NCBI RefSeq assembly: GCF_900602065.1
Contig: NZ_UWFN01000347.1
Coordinates: forward strand, 1-64,000
Source of the DNA: Pseudomonas viridiflava
GTDB lineage: Bacteria; Pseudomonadota; Gammaproteobacteria; Pseudomonadales; Pseudomonadaceae
DNA: 64,000 nucleotides
Direction: 5' to 3'
Each line of letters opens with the position of its first letter. The first letter of the stretch is position 1. Both the position numbers and the translations under genes were made by a program. Positions 25,800 to 33,721 of the stretch are shown here, piece after piece. Under the pieces are notes generated by a model, which made no database searches, was not told the origin of the DNA, and saw nothing but the letters and a program-made list of their open reading frames with translations.

Positions 25800-25883
25800 T
25801 TGGTTGTTTTCTCCACGAGCAGTGTTGGTTTATGCGTTGCGGGCGATGTGTTCGCCTCTGGCTGATGCCTTTTTATTGATAGA

Positions 25884-27008
25884 TCAATGCACGTGCTGCA
25901 AGGGATCGAGTGCGCGAACGTGCTCGATTTGCCATCCAATTGGCACAACATCGCCAACACTCAACGCCGGATCCAGCTCAGCGATGGGTTGCTTGACGAA
26001 GAAGTCGGTTTTGCCTGCCACTTCCAGGCGCACACGAACGTGGTCGCCCAAATACACAAATTCTGCGACGCGACCGGAGAAACGGTTCACGCAGCTCTCG
26101 CTGTTGCCATTCAAACTGATGCGCTCCGGGCGGATCGACAATGTCACGGCGTCGCCGACCTGGCCGACATTGACGGCCAGCGCCTCAACCTTCTCGCCAC
26201 GCTCCAGCTCAACCACACAACGCTCGCCGTTGTGGCTGAAAAGCTTGCCGTTGAGGCGGTTGTTTTCACCGATGAAGTTGGCAACGAAAGTATTTTTCGG
26301 CTCTTCATAAAGATTACGCGGTGGCGCGATCTGCTGGATTTCGCCTTGGTGAAAAACGGCCACGCGGTCGGACATGGTCAGCGCTTCACCCTGGTCGTGA
26401 GTCACGTAGACCACGGTCACGCCCAGACGCTGGTGCAGGTGTTTGATTTCCATCTGCATGTGCTCACGCAGTTGCTTGTCCAATGCACCGAGCGGTTCAT
26501 CCATCAGCACCAGCTGCGGTTCGAAGACCAGTGCGCGAGCCAATGCCACGCGCTGCTGCTGACCGCCGGACAATTGCGCCGGATAGCGGTGAGCGAACGT
26601 GCCGAGCTGAACCATGTCCAGTGCACGTTTGACCTTTTCAGTGACGTCGGTCTTGCTCATGCCACGCACTGTCAACGGGAAAGCCAGGTTCTCAGCGACG
26701 GTCATGTGCGGGAACAGCGCGTAGTTCTGGAACACCATGCCGATATCGCGCTTGTGCGGCGGCACGTTGTTGATGGCGCGCCCCGCCAACAGGATTTCAC
26801 CGGCCGTCGGTGTCTCGAAACCGGCCAGCATCATCAGGCTGGTGGTCTTGCCGGAGCCGGACGGCCCTAGCAAGGTCAGGAACTCGCCTTTGCGAATGTC
26901 CAGGTTAAGGTCTTTGACGATAAGGGCTTCGCCGTCGTAGCTCTTTTGCACACCACGGAAGCTGACCAGAACATCATTAGCCCCAGCGCTTGATTCGACG
27001 TTGCTCAT
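25884..27008 (-). CDS. ABC transporter ATP-binding protein, AgtA-like (PotA type)
   Basis: ATPase of 374 residues starting MSNVESSAG at 27008, preceded by GGTGTGGG. Walker A is GPSGSGKT (about 48-55), the signature LSGGQQQRVALARAL, Walker B LVLMDEPLGALD and the switch histidine in YVTHDQGEA. The C-terminal TOBE domain (about 290-374) is typical of PotA/FbpC-type importers. It is the first gene of the transporter, about 240 bp after agtR-like, with a REP pair in between. Confidence 0.9.
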   Translation of the reverse strand: MSNVESSAGANDVLVSFRGVQKSYDGEALIVKDLNLDIRKGEFLTLLGPSGSGKTTSLMMLAGFETPTAGEILLAGRAINNVPPHKRDIGMVFQNYALFPHMTVAENLAFPLTVRGMSKTDVTEKVKRALDMVQLGTFAHRYPAQLSGGQQQRVALARALVFEPQLVLMDEPLGALDKQLREHMQMEIKHLHQRLGVTVVYVTHDQGEALTMSDRVAVFHQGEIQQIAPPRNLYEEPKNTFVANFIGENNRLNGKLFSHNGERCVVELERGEKVEALAVNVGQVGDAVTLSIRPERISLNGNSESCVNRFSGRVAEFVYLGDHVRVRLEVAGKTDFFVKQPIAELDPALSVGDVVPIGWQIEHVRALDPLQHVH

Positions 27009-27155
27009 TACCCACACCTTTGTTTTGTCTGCGTGAGAGCAAGCCTAGTTTAGGCCGCAGACCGCGCAAATCGGGGGGTAGGAGAGATTGGGGTAGGGAT
27101 TGCCCTACAAGGATGGCGCGGATAGGTATGTTCGACTTGGGGATCCCATTGACCC

Positions 27156-27223
27156 TATCGCGGGCAAGCACCGCTCCCACAGGAGATTGAGTACCCCTGT
27201 GGGAGCGGTGCTTGCCCGCGATA
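27156..27223. repeat. REP pair, GTGGGAGCGGTGCTTGC family, opposite arrangement
   Basis: TATCGCGGGCAAGCACCGCT is followed 12 bp after its end by CCTGTGGGAGCGGTGCTTGC, i.e. the halves face the other way compared with the 11731 and 63786 elements. It lies between the response-regulator gene and the transporter genes. Confidence 0.9.
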
Positions 27224-27257
27224 AGGACGACACGGTCTCGAATAGGTCGTTTTCAGA

Positions 27258-27887
27258 TCACAACAACTTATGTTCCATCGCATATTTCACAAGATCAGCC
27301 AGAGAATGGAGATTCATCTTTTGCATCAGCCGCGCTTTATGCGTGCTTATGGTTTTGCTGCTCAGGTTCAGTTGCTGGGCGATATCGTTAACGTTCGCCC
27401 CCTGCGCCAGTCGCTCGAACACCGAGAACTCGCGCTCCGACAGCAGTGAGTGCAATGGGCGGTTGTCGGTCAGCCCCACTTCGAAAACCATCCGGTCTGC
27501 CAGATCCGGATCAATGTATCGACCGCCAGACGCCACTCGACGAATCGCGGTCAACAACAACGCCGGGTCGCTGTCTTTGGTCGCATAACCGGCAGCACCG
27601 ACTTTCAATGCCCTCGCAGCCATCTGCGCTTCATCATGCATGGACAGCACGAGGATCGCAGGGGGATTGCTCAGCGCACGGATACGGGGAATCGCCTCCA
27701 GACCGTTGACGCCCGGCATCGAAATGTCCAGCAGCACGACCTCACACTCCACCTGGCGCAGGGCTTCCAGCAACTGCTCGCCATTGCTGGCCTCACCCAC
27801 CACGAGCAAGTCCTTGGCCAGGCCAATCAGTTGCTTGATGCCCTCACGCACAATGGTGTGATCTTCGGCTACCAGTACACGAATCAC
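27258..27887 (-). CDS. NarL/FixJ family response regulator, AgtR-like
   Basis: Response regulator of 209 residues. The receiver domain (about 1-120) contains the phosphoacceptor Asp54 in VVLLDISMPGVNG, the acidic pair VAEDH and the late Lys. The C-terminal LuxR-type helix-turn-helix is at about 145-205 (SEREFSVFERLAQGANVNDI, then SSKTISTHKARLMQKM). Its start overlaps the kinase stop by four bases. Position beside the AgtABCD-like genes indicates AgtR, which activates uptake genes in P. aeruginosa. Confidence 0.9.
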   Translation of the reverse strand: MIRVLVAEDHTIVREGIKQLIGLAKDLLVVGEASNGEQLLEALRQVECEVVLLDISMPGVNGLEAIPRIRALSNPPAILVLSMHDEAQMAARALKVGAAGYATKDSDPALLLTAIRRVASGGRYIDPDLADRMVFEVGLTDNRPLHSLLSEREFSVFERLAQGANVNDIAQQLNLSSKTISTHKARLMQKMNLHSLADLVKYAMEHKLL

Positions 27888-29893
27888 TTCTGTTGCTCCT
27901 GCCCGACTTGATACAGCGGAATGTACGCCCGCAAGGTTGTGCCCTCACCCGACTGGCTGTCCAGTTCCAATCGGCCACCGAGCATCAATACCCGTTCACG
28001 CATGCCGACCAGGCCGAACGACACAACCTTGCCCTGGGGTTGAACAAAGCCCACGCCGTCATCGGCGATCGTCAGGCACATCACACCCTCATCAAGAGTA
28101 AGACTCACCTCAACGGTGTGCGCCTGGGCGTGACGCATGACGTTGGTCAGCGCCTCCTGAAGTATGCGGAACATGCCTATCGCCCGCGCATCGCTCAGCG
28201 CAGGCAGATTATCCGGCACGTCCACCAGGCACGGTATTTGAGTGCGCACCTCAAAGCGTTGCGCCTGCCACTCGATGGCGGAGGCGATACCGGCATCAAG
28301 GATCGGCGGGCGAAGCGCGGTGGCCACATCGCGCACCAACTGGAATAGCTGCGATATCAGGCGTTTCATGCTGTTCAGCCGATCGCGCAAGCCTTGATCA
28401 AGATCGGCATAGGCCAGCTCACACATGGAGGTTTCCAGCTTCAGCACCGTCAGCATCTGTCCCAGCTCGTCATGCACTTCGCGGGCGATACGCGCCTTCT
28501 CCTCCTCGCGCACGCTTTCCAGGTGTGCGGACAGCTCGCGCAATTGCTCATGGTAACGACGCCGCTCGGTGACGTCGGTGAGGAACACCACCAGATACTC
28601 GGACGCCTCAAAACGCAGAAAACTCAGAGAAACGTCGGCGGGCAGGACGCTGCCGTCGGCGCGCACGCAATTGGTTTCGAATGTCTGGGCGATGCCCTCG
28701 CGGGAGCGGGCACTTTTCCACAAGCCTAACCAGCGATCCATGTGCAAGGTGGGCTCGAAATCAATCAACGGCCGGTCCACCACACCGCCCGACGCATAGC
28801 CCAGCATGGCTTCTGCCGCATGGTTGGCGTAGCGCACCCGACTGTCCCAGTTGACCCAGAGAATGCCTACCGTGCTTTGATCAATGGAAAACTGGGCCAA
28901 CCTCAACGCTTCTTCGCCCGCCTCGCGCCGAGCCAGGTCTTCGCGAGCCACTAATACATCGCGCTCCAGCGACTGCTGCTGGCGCCGCTGCCAGATCACG
29001 ATGGCGAAACTGGCCAGTAGCAATACCAGAAGCAAAAGGCAGATGTTCTGCCAGAAGCCCGGCGACTCGCTGGCTTTAACCGCGTTAAGCGGTAACCAGC
29101 GCGCGTGTAACTGGTCAAGCTCCTTGGCGGGAATGGCGTGCAGGGCGACGCTGATAATTTCCGCCAACTGCGGCACATCCCGTCGGGAGGCAACACGCAG
29201 CAGCTGGGGATAACCGATATCGCCAACAATACTCAGCCCGGCAAACTCCGGCTCCCGGGACAAACGGCTGAGCTGCGCTTCATCCAGCACGGCATAGCGT
29301 GCTTGCTGGCTCAGCAGCAACTGCAGCGCTTGTCGGTCCAGTGGCACGCCCTGCAAATTGATGTGTGGATAAGTACTGCGTAGATAGTCGGCAGTCACGC
29401 TGGGCATGCGGATCACTACACGCGTGCGGCTGTCGAGTTTCTCGAGGTCCACGACGCCAGAACCATCGCGCTCGCCCACCACCAGTTGCGAAACCCGCAT
29501 GTAGGGGTCGGAAAACAGCCAGAGCCGCAGCCCTGCGGGGGTTTGGGTCAAACCCGGGGCGATATCCACCATACCCTGCGCAAGCGCCTCTTCGAGAGCG
29601 GCCTGATCAGGGAAGTTGCGCCATAGCAATTCGGTTTGCAGGCTTCTCGCGAGTAAATTCACCAGGTCAACGTTGGCACCGGAAAGCTGCTGCTGACGAC
29701 GGTCCAGTTGTGCATAAGGCGCTTGCATGACCAGGCCGACACGCAAGGGGCCACGCTGTGCAAGCCACGCCCGTTGCTCCGCCGACAGAGGTGTTGACGC
29801 GGCAGGCTCTGAGTCAGCGCGGGCCGCCGTGTTGAAAATCATCAAGAGCAAGGCCAGACAGCCGATAACTCCAGTGCGCTGCAGAACCATCAT
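27884..29893 (-). CDS. Hybrid-input sensor histidine kinase, AgtS-like
   Basis: Inner-membrane kinase of 669 residues from the ATG at 29893. A signal peptide is followed by a periplasmic family-3 solute-binding domain (about 35-270, from GPLRVGLVMQAPYAQ), a membrane helix (about 285-305), a PAS domain (about 330-450), a HisKA_3 dimerisation domain with His474 in REVHDELGQ and an HATPase with ADDGVGF. The binding-protein-like domain suggests direct ligand detection. It overlaps the response regulator by four bases. An in-frame start 23 codons upstream lacks support because it would precede the signal peptide. Confidence 0.88.
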   Translation of the reverse strand: MMVLQRTGVIGCLALLLMIFNTAARADSEPAASTPLSAEQRAWLAQRGPLRVGLVMQAPYAQLDRRQQQLSGANVDLVNLLARSLQTELLWRNFPDQAALEEALAQGMVDIAPGLTQTPAGLRLWLFSDPYMRVSQLVVGERDGSGVVDLEKLDSRTRVVIRMPSVTADYLRSTYPHINLQGVPLDRQALQLLLSQQARYAVLDEAQLSRLSREPEFAGLSIVGDIGYPQLLRVASRRDVPQLAEIISVALHAIPAKELDQLHARWLPLNAVKASESPGFWQNICLLLLVLLLASFAIVIWQRRQQQSLERDVLVAREDLARREAGEEALRLAQFSIDQSTVGILWVNWDSRVRYANHAAEAMLGYASGGVVDRPLIDFEPTLHMDRWLGLWKSARSREGIAQTFETNCVRADGSVLPADVSLSFLRFEASEYLVVFLTDVTERRRYHEQLRELSAHLESVREEEKARIAREVHDELGQMLTVLKLETSMCELAYADLDQGLRDRLNSMKRLISQLFQLVRDVATALRPPILDAGIASAIEWQAQRFEVRTQIPCLVDVPDNLPALSDARAIGMFRILQEALTNVMRHAQAHTVEVSLTLDEGVMCLTIADDGVGFVQPQGKVVSFGLVGMRERVLMLGGRLELDSQSGEGTTLRAYIPLYQVGQEQQK

Positions 29894-30014
29894 AAAGGTG
29901 CCGTTCCCATGTGTTCGATGTAGTCCTTGAACCGATGCGCCGCTCAAGCATGAGCCTGACAAATCTTTACCAACCCATTAGGCTGCCGGGATAGTTTCTG
30001 GCCTGGAATATCCA

Positions 30015-30980
30015 ATGTCCTACACATTTCGCGCAACGCTTCCTTCGCTCTGTCTGGCGCTGATACTACCTTGCGCGTTACCTGCCATGGCGGCAGATAC
30101 TGCCCCTGCAAAAGACCCGGCAACCGAACCCGCCGCCGAACGCGCACCACTGCTACCTCGCACCCAGGAAGACGCGCTGGCTCTGGAAGGACGCTTGCCG
30201 GTTGCCGATCAGCAGCAATTGCAGGCTGGCGAGGACAGTTTTCTCGCACTGTGGAAGCCTGCAAACACTGACGACCCTAAAGGCGCGGTGATCATTATTC
30301 CGGGAGCCGACGAATCAGCCGATTCGCCGGACACAGTAGGCCCGCTGCGTCGCAAGTTCCCGGACATTGGCTGGGCCAGCCTGAGCCTGACCATGCCCGA
30401 TCAACTCGCTGACTACAGCCAGGCCAGAGAAGCAGAGGCGCCAGCCGAAGCAGGTAACGCTGAAAAGCCTAAAGATGCCGCCCCCAGCGAAGCCGATAAA
30501 ACCGCAGCGGCAGAAAAGCAGGCGGCTGAAGAAACCGCCCGCGCCGCTGCAGCCGAGGAGCAAGCCAAGGCCCAGGCTGAACGCATTTTTGCTCGAATCG
30601 AAAGTGGTATCAGCTTCGCACAACAGAACAAGGCTCGCAGCATTGTCCTGCTCGGTCATGGCAACGGCGCCTATTGGGCCGCTCGCTACCTGAGCGAGCG
30701 CCCGGCACCGTTAGTGCAAAAATTCGCCATGGTCACAGCGCGGGAACCGCAAGACGCAAAACCGCTGCTCACCGAGCTGATACCTGGCCTCAAGGTGAAA
30801 ACCTCTGACTTTATCTATAAAGACGCAACCCACCGAGCAGCGGTTGAACGCTTGCAAGTCAGCAAGCGCACAAAAGGACCGGGTTACAGCCAGATTCCCC
30901 TGACCGCAATACCGGGTAACTTCGCCGCCGAACAGGAACAGATGTTTCGCCGGGTTCGCGGGTGGGTTGAGGCGCAGTGA
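30015..30980 (+). CDS. DUF3530 family secreted protein with alpha/beta-hydrolase-like fold
   Basis: Function unknown. The 321-residue protein has a signal peptide ending near PAMAADTAP. An alpha/beta-hydrolase-like core is interrupted by an Ala/Glu/Lys-rich, probably coiled-coil insert (about residues 137-192). The strand-turn that normally holds a Gly-x-Ser-x-Gly nucleophile reads G214-H215-G216-N217-G218, so serine is absent at the expected position. The product is likely periplasmic. It is divergent from the agtS-like gene and convergent with the murU-djlA operon; a hairpin follows. Confidence 0.75.
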   Translation: MSYTFRATLPSLCLALILPCALPAMAADTAPAKDPATEPAAERAPLLPRTQEDALALEGRLPVADQQQLQAGEDSFLALWKPANTDDPKGAVIIIPGADESADSPDTVGPLRRKFPDIGWASLSLTMPDQLADYSQAREAEAPAEAGNAEKPKDAAPSEADKTAAAEKQAAEETARAAAAEEQAKAQAERIFARIESGISFAQQNKARSIVLLGHGNGAYWAARYLSERPAPLVQKFAMVTAREPQDAKPLLTELIPGLKVKTSDFIYKDATHRAAVERLQVSKRTKGPGYSQIPLTAIPGNFAAEQEQMFRRVRGWVEAQ

Positions 30981-31012
30981 TCAAGAGTTGAAATACTGCA
31001 GCTATACGGACT

Positions 31013-31043
31013 GTGTGGGAGCAGGGCAGGCCCTGTTCCCACA
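31013..31043. repeat. GTGGGAGCAGGGC hairpin after the DUF3530 gene
   Basis: TGTGGGAGCAGGGC and GCCCTGTTCCCACA form a near-perfect hairpin with a short loop. The outer half resembles the GTGGGAGC REP head, but it is a single compact palindrome without T-run, so it may act as a 3'-end stabiliser between convergent genes. Confidence 0.6.
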
Positions 31044-31066
31044 GGATATGAAACACAACGCAATAA

Positions 31067-31831
31067 TCAAAACCCGCGCCGCGCTTTGATCACTTTGTAG
31101 GCGTTATGCAAATCCTGGGTCCGGTCCGTTGCGTCGCGCACCTGCAACTGGCTCGCGCCTGAACCGGCCACTTTATCCGGATGATGCCGACTGAGCAGGC
31201 GGCGGTAAGCACGCTTCACATGCGTCGGTTCGGTATCGGCCTGCACCCCCAGCAGTTTCAAAGCCGCCTGATAATCGTTGCTGTTGTTCGCCAGCGGTTT
31301 TCGGGGAACCTCATGCTCAGCGGCTAAAGACGCCACTCTGGTTGCTGACCAGCCTAGCCACTTGCCCCACCAGACAATTAGCTCTCGCTCGCCACGTGAA
31401 GGGCTACCGTTGGCCCATGCCATGCGCCAGCAGGCGCGTAGCAATCCCTCAGCTGTATGGGGCTGGGGCGCCAGCCGACGCAGATAACCGCGAAGATTGT
31501 CGCCCCCATCCTTGCCCCGATTGAAAGCTGCGATAGCCCGACGCTGAGCGGACTCCCCCATGCCCATACGTTGCATTTCCGCTCGTGCCTGCTGGATATG
31601 TTGCTCTACAACCCGACCGTCCTTTTTCGCCAGCCGCCCCAGCAACACGAACAACAGTTCATCGTCACGCAGCGCCACGGGACCACCCATGCGCTCACGC
31701 AAATGCGCCCAGCTTTGCAGGGCAAGGCGCCGATCCAATGCCTGCCCCAACAGCGCACCCAGCAAAGCTCCAGGGATACTGGCAATGGCAAATCCGGCTC
31801 CGGCACCCAGCAATGTGGTCGGCCAGAGCAT
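31067..31831 (-). CDS. DjlA-like protein with TerB and C-terminal J domain
   Basis: Putative DnaK co-chaperone of 254 residues. It has an N-terminal Gly/Ala-rich hydrophobic stretch (about 5-30), a TerB-like helical domain (about 50-170, from DDELLFVLLGRLAKKDG) and a J domain at the C-terminus (about 190-254) with the HPD tripeptide in LLSRHHPDKVAG that stimulates DnaK. The order matches DjlA, which is membrane-anchored and acts on envelope stress. The murU stop codon is immediately followed by this ATG, so the two are translationally coupled. Confidence 0.85.
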   Translation of the reverse strand: MLWPTTLLGAGAGFAIASIPGALLGALLGQALDRRLALQSWAHLRERMGGPVALRDDELLFVLLGRLAKKDGRVVEQHIQQARAEMQRMGMGESAQRRAIAAFNRGKDGGDNLRGYLRRLAPQPHTAEGLLRACWRMAWANGSPSRGERELIVWWGKWLGWSATRVASLAAEHEVPRKPLANNSNDYQAALKLLGVQADTEPTHVKRAYRRLLSRHHPDKVAGSGASQLQVRDATDRTQDLHNAYKVIKARRGF

Positions 31832-32503
31832 TCAGCCACCCGCCGTGAGCAATTGCTCAACTGCCGCGAGGCGCTCATGGGTACCGACATCAACCCAGCG
31901 GCCCTCGAAATGCTCACCTGTCACCTGTCCCTGATCCATTGCCGCACGCAGCAAAGGCGCAAGCTTGAAAGCTCCGTCCTTACAGCCGGCAAATAACCGC
32001 GGATGCAAGATGGCGATGCCACTGTAGGTAAGCCGGGTGCCCGCATCGTGGTCGACGCGAACCTGCCCATCGACCAACGAAAAGTCACCCTCAGGGTGAT
32101 GCGCCGGATTGTCGATCAGTACGAGATGAGCCAGACCGGCTAAAGGTGCGCGCAGCGCTCTGAAGTCGTAATCGGTCCAGATATCACCATTGACGACGAC
32201 AAAAGGTTGATCACCCAGCAGCGGCAAAGCACGAAAAATACCGCCGCCCGTCTCCAGAGGTTCACCCTCGGGAGAATACGCAATGCGTAGCCCCAGACGC
32301 TCACCGTCGCCCAGGTAGTCTTCGATCTGTTGCCCGAGCCAGGCGTGGTTGATCACCACGTCATGGAACCCTGAATCATGCAACGCACGCAGATGGTACT
32401 CGATGAGCGGCACGCCGCCTGCGCGAACCAGTGGCTTGGGTGTGTGCAGGGTCAGCGGGCGCATCCGTTCGCCTTTTCCCGCTGCGAGAATCATCGCTTT
32501 CAT
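31832..32503 (-). CDS. murU: N-acetylmuramate alpha-1-phosphate uridylyltransferase
   Basis: Recycling enzyme that converts MurNAc-1-phosphate and UTP to UDP-MurNAc, bypassing the fosfomycin target MurA. The 223-residue nucleotidyltransferase opens with the signature LAAGKGERMRPLTLHTPKP and contains VVNGDIWTD (metal-binding Asp) and the FEGRWVDVGTHERL end segment. It follows amgK by 63 bp. The amgK-murU pairing is the diagnostic context in pseudomonads. Confidence 0.94.
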   Translation of the reverse strand: MKAMILAAGKGERMRPLTLHTPKPLVRAGGVPLIEYHLRALHDSGFHDVVINHAWLGQQIEDYLGDGERLGLRIAYSPEGEPLETGGGIFRALPLLGDQPFVVVNGDIWTDYDFRALRAPLAGLAHLVLIDNPAHHPEGDFSLVDGQVRVDHDAGTRLTYSGIAILHPRLFAGCKDGAFKLAPLLRAAMDQGQVTGEHFEGRWVDVGTHERLAAVEQLLTAGG

Positions 32504-32566
32504 GCCAGCCTCGTCAACACAATCAATGACCTTGTTTTAGTAATGACCTTCATATCCGGAAGCGAT

Positions 32567-33592
32567 TCAAACCGAGCCGCCCGCCGGTTGCTGCAAGCTG
32601 CTCAGTAAATCGGCCAGTTCAGCCAACTCTGGGCGCCGCGCCAGCACCGTCTCGATATAAGCGAAAAAGCGTGGGACATCGGCCAGGTAACGGGGTTTGC
32701 CGTCACGGTGGCAAATACGGGCGAATATTCCGATGACTTTCAAGTGGCGTTGCACACCCATCAGATCACTGGCTCGCATGAATGTGTCGAAATCATCCTG
32801 CACAGGGATACCCAGATCACGCGCCTTATCCCAATAGTTCTTCAGCCAGCCATGCACTCGTGCCTCGGGCCAGCTCAGGAAAGCGTCCTTGAACAAGCAC
32901 GTCACGTCATAAGTAACCGGCCCGTACACTGCATCCTGGAAGTCCAATACCCCGGGATTAGGTTCGCTGTGCATCAGATTGCGAGGCATAAAATCGCGAT
33001 GTACCAGCACTTTCGGCTGTGCCAGCGCACTTTCGATCAACAAGTCACTGGCCCGCTGCCATTTCGCCAGTTGCTGTTGATCCATCTCGATACCCAAGTG
33101 CTTGCGCACATACCACTCTGGGAACAGCTCCAGCTCGCGACGCAGCAAGGCGACGTCGTAGCTTGGCAATGGTGCATCCATTGGCAGTTGCTGATAAGCC
33201 AGCAGCGCATCGAACGCATCGGCGAACAAGGCATCGGCGTTATGTTCGTCAATCACATCGAGATAGGTTTTTCGTCCCAGATCGTTCAGCAGCAAAAAGC
33301 CCTGAGCAAGATCTTCAGCATAAATTTCAGGAACATTAATCCCTGACTTTCTTAACAAATGAGCGATATCTACGAACGGTTTGCAGTTTTCCTGAGGAGG
33401 TGGAGCGTCCATGACAATAAAAGTGTGCTCACCATCCTCCCAGCGAAAATAACGACGAAAGCTGGCATCGCTACTGGCCGCAGTCAACGTGGCCGGGGGT
33501 ATCGCACCCCAACCTTGCGCAGAGAAAAGCGCTGGAAGCTGCTCATCGAGCCAAGTTTTCAGGTGTTGCAGGCGTACATCTTGATCTGGCAT
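32567..33592 (-). CDS. amgK: N-acetylmuramate/N-acetylglucosamine anomeric kinase
   Basis: Phosphorylates MurNAc or GlcNAc at the anomeric carbon to supply MurU. The 341-residue protein has an APH-type kinase fold. The catalytic loop is VHRDFMPRNLMHSEP (Asp base and Asn), and LDFQDAVYGPVTYDVTCL carries the metal-binding Asp. It is divergent from lptD with 129 bp between the starts, and heads the amgK-murU-djlA-like operon. Confidence 0.94.
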   Translation of the reverse strand: MPDQDVRLQHLKTWLDEQLPALFSAQGWGAIPPATLTAASSDASFRRYFRWEDGEHTFIVMDAPPPQENCKPFVDIAHLLRKSGINVPEIYAEDLAQGFLLLNDLGRKTYLDVIDEHNADALFADAFDALLAYQQLPMDAPLPSYDVALLRRELELFPEWYVRKHLGIEMDQQQLAKWQRASDLLIESALAQPKVLVHRDFMPRNLMHSEPNPGVLDFQDAVYGPVTYDVTCLFKDAFLSWPEARVHGWLKNYWDKARDLGIPVQDDFDTFMRASDLMGVQRHLKVIGIFARICHRDGKPRYLADVPRFFAYIETVLARRPELAELADLLSSLQQPAGGSV

Positions 33593-33721
33593 TGCAAGGG
33601 TCTCCGACGGCGCTAGCCGTCAAGCGGGTCATGCTTTATTATCCGACATCTTTTTCAGCCCATCGAGAGGCGTGCGGCCCCCCCGCGGGCAGATGGCGCG
33701 CAGGAAGCCCGGATTAATAAG

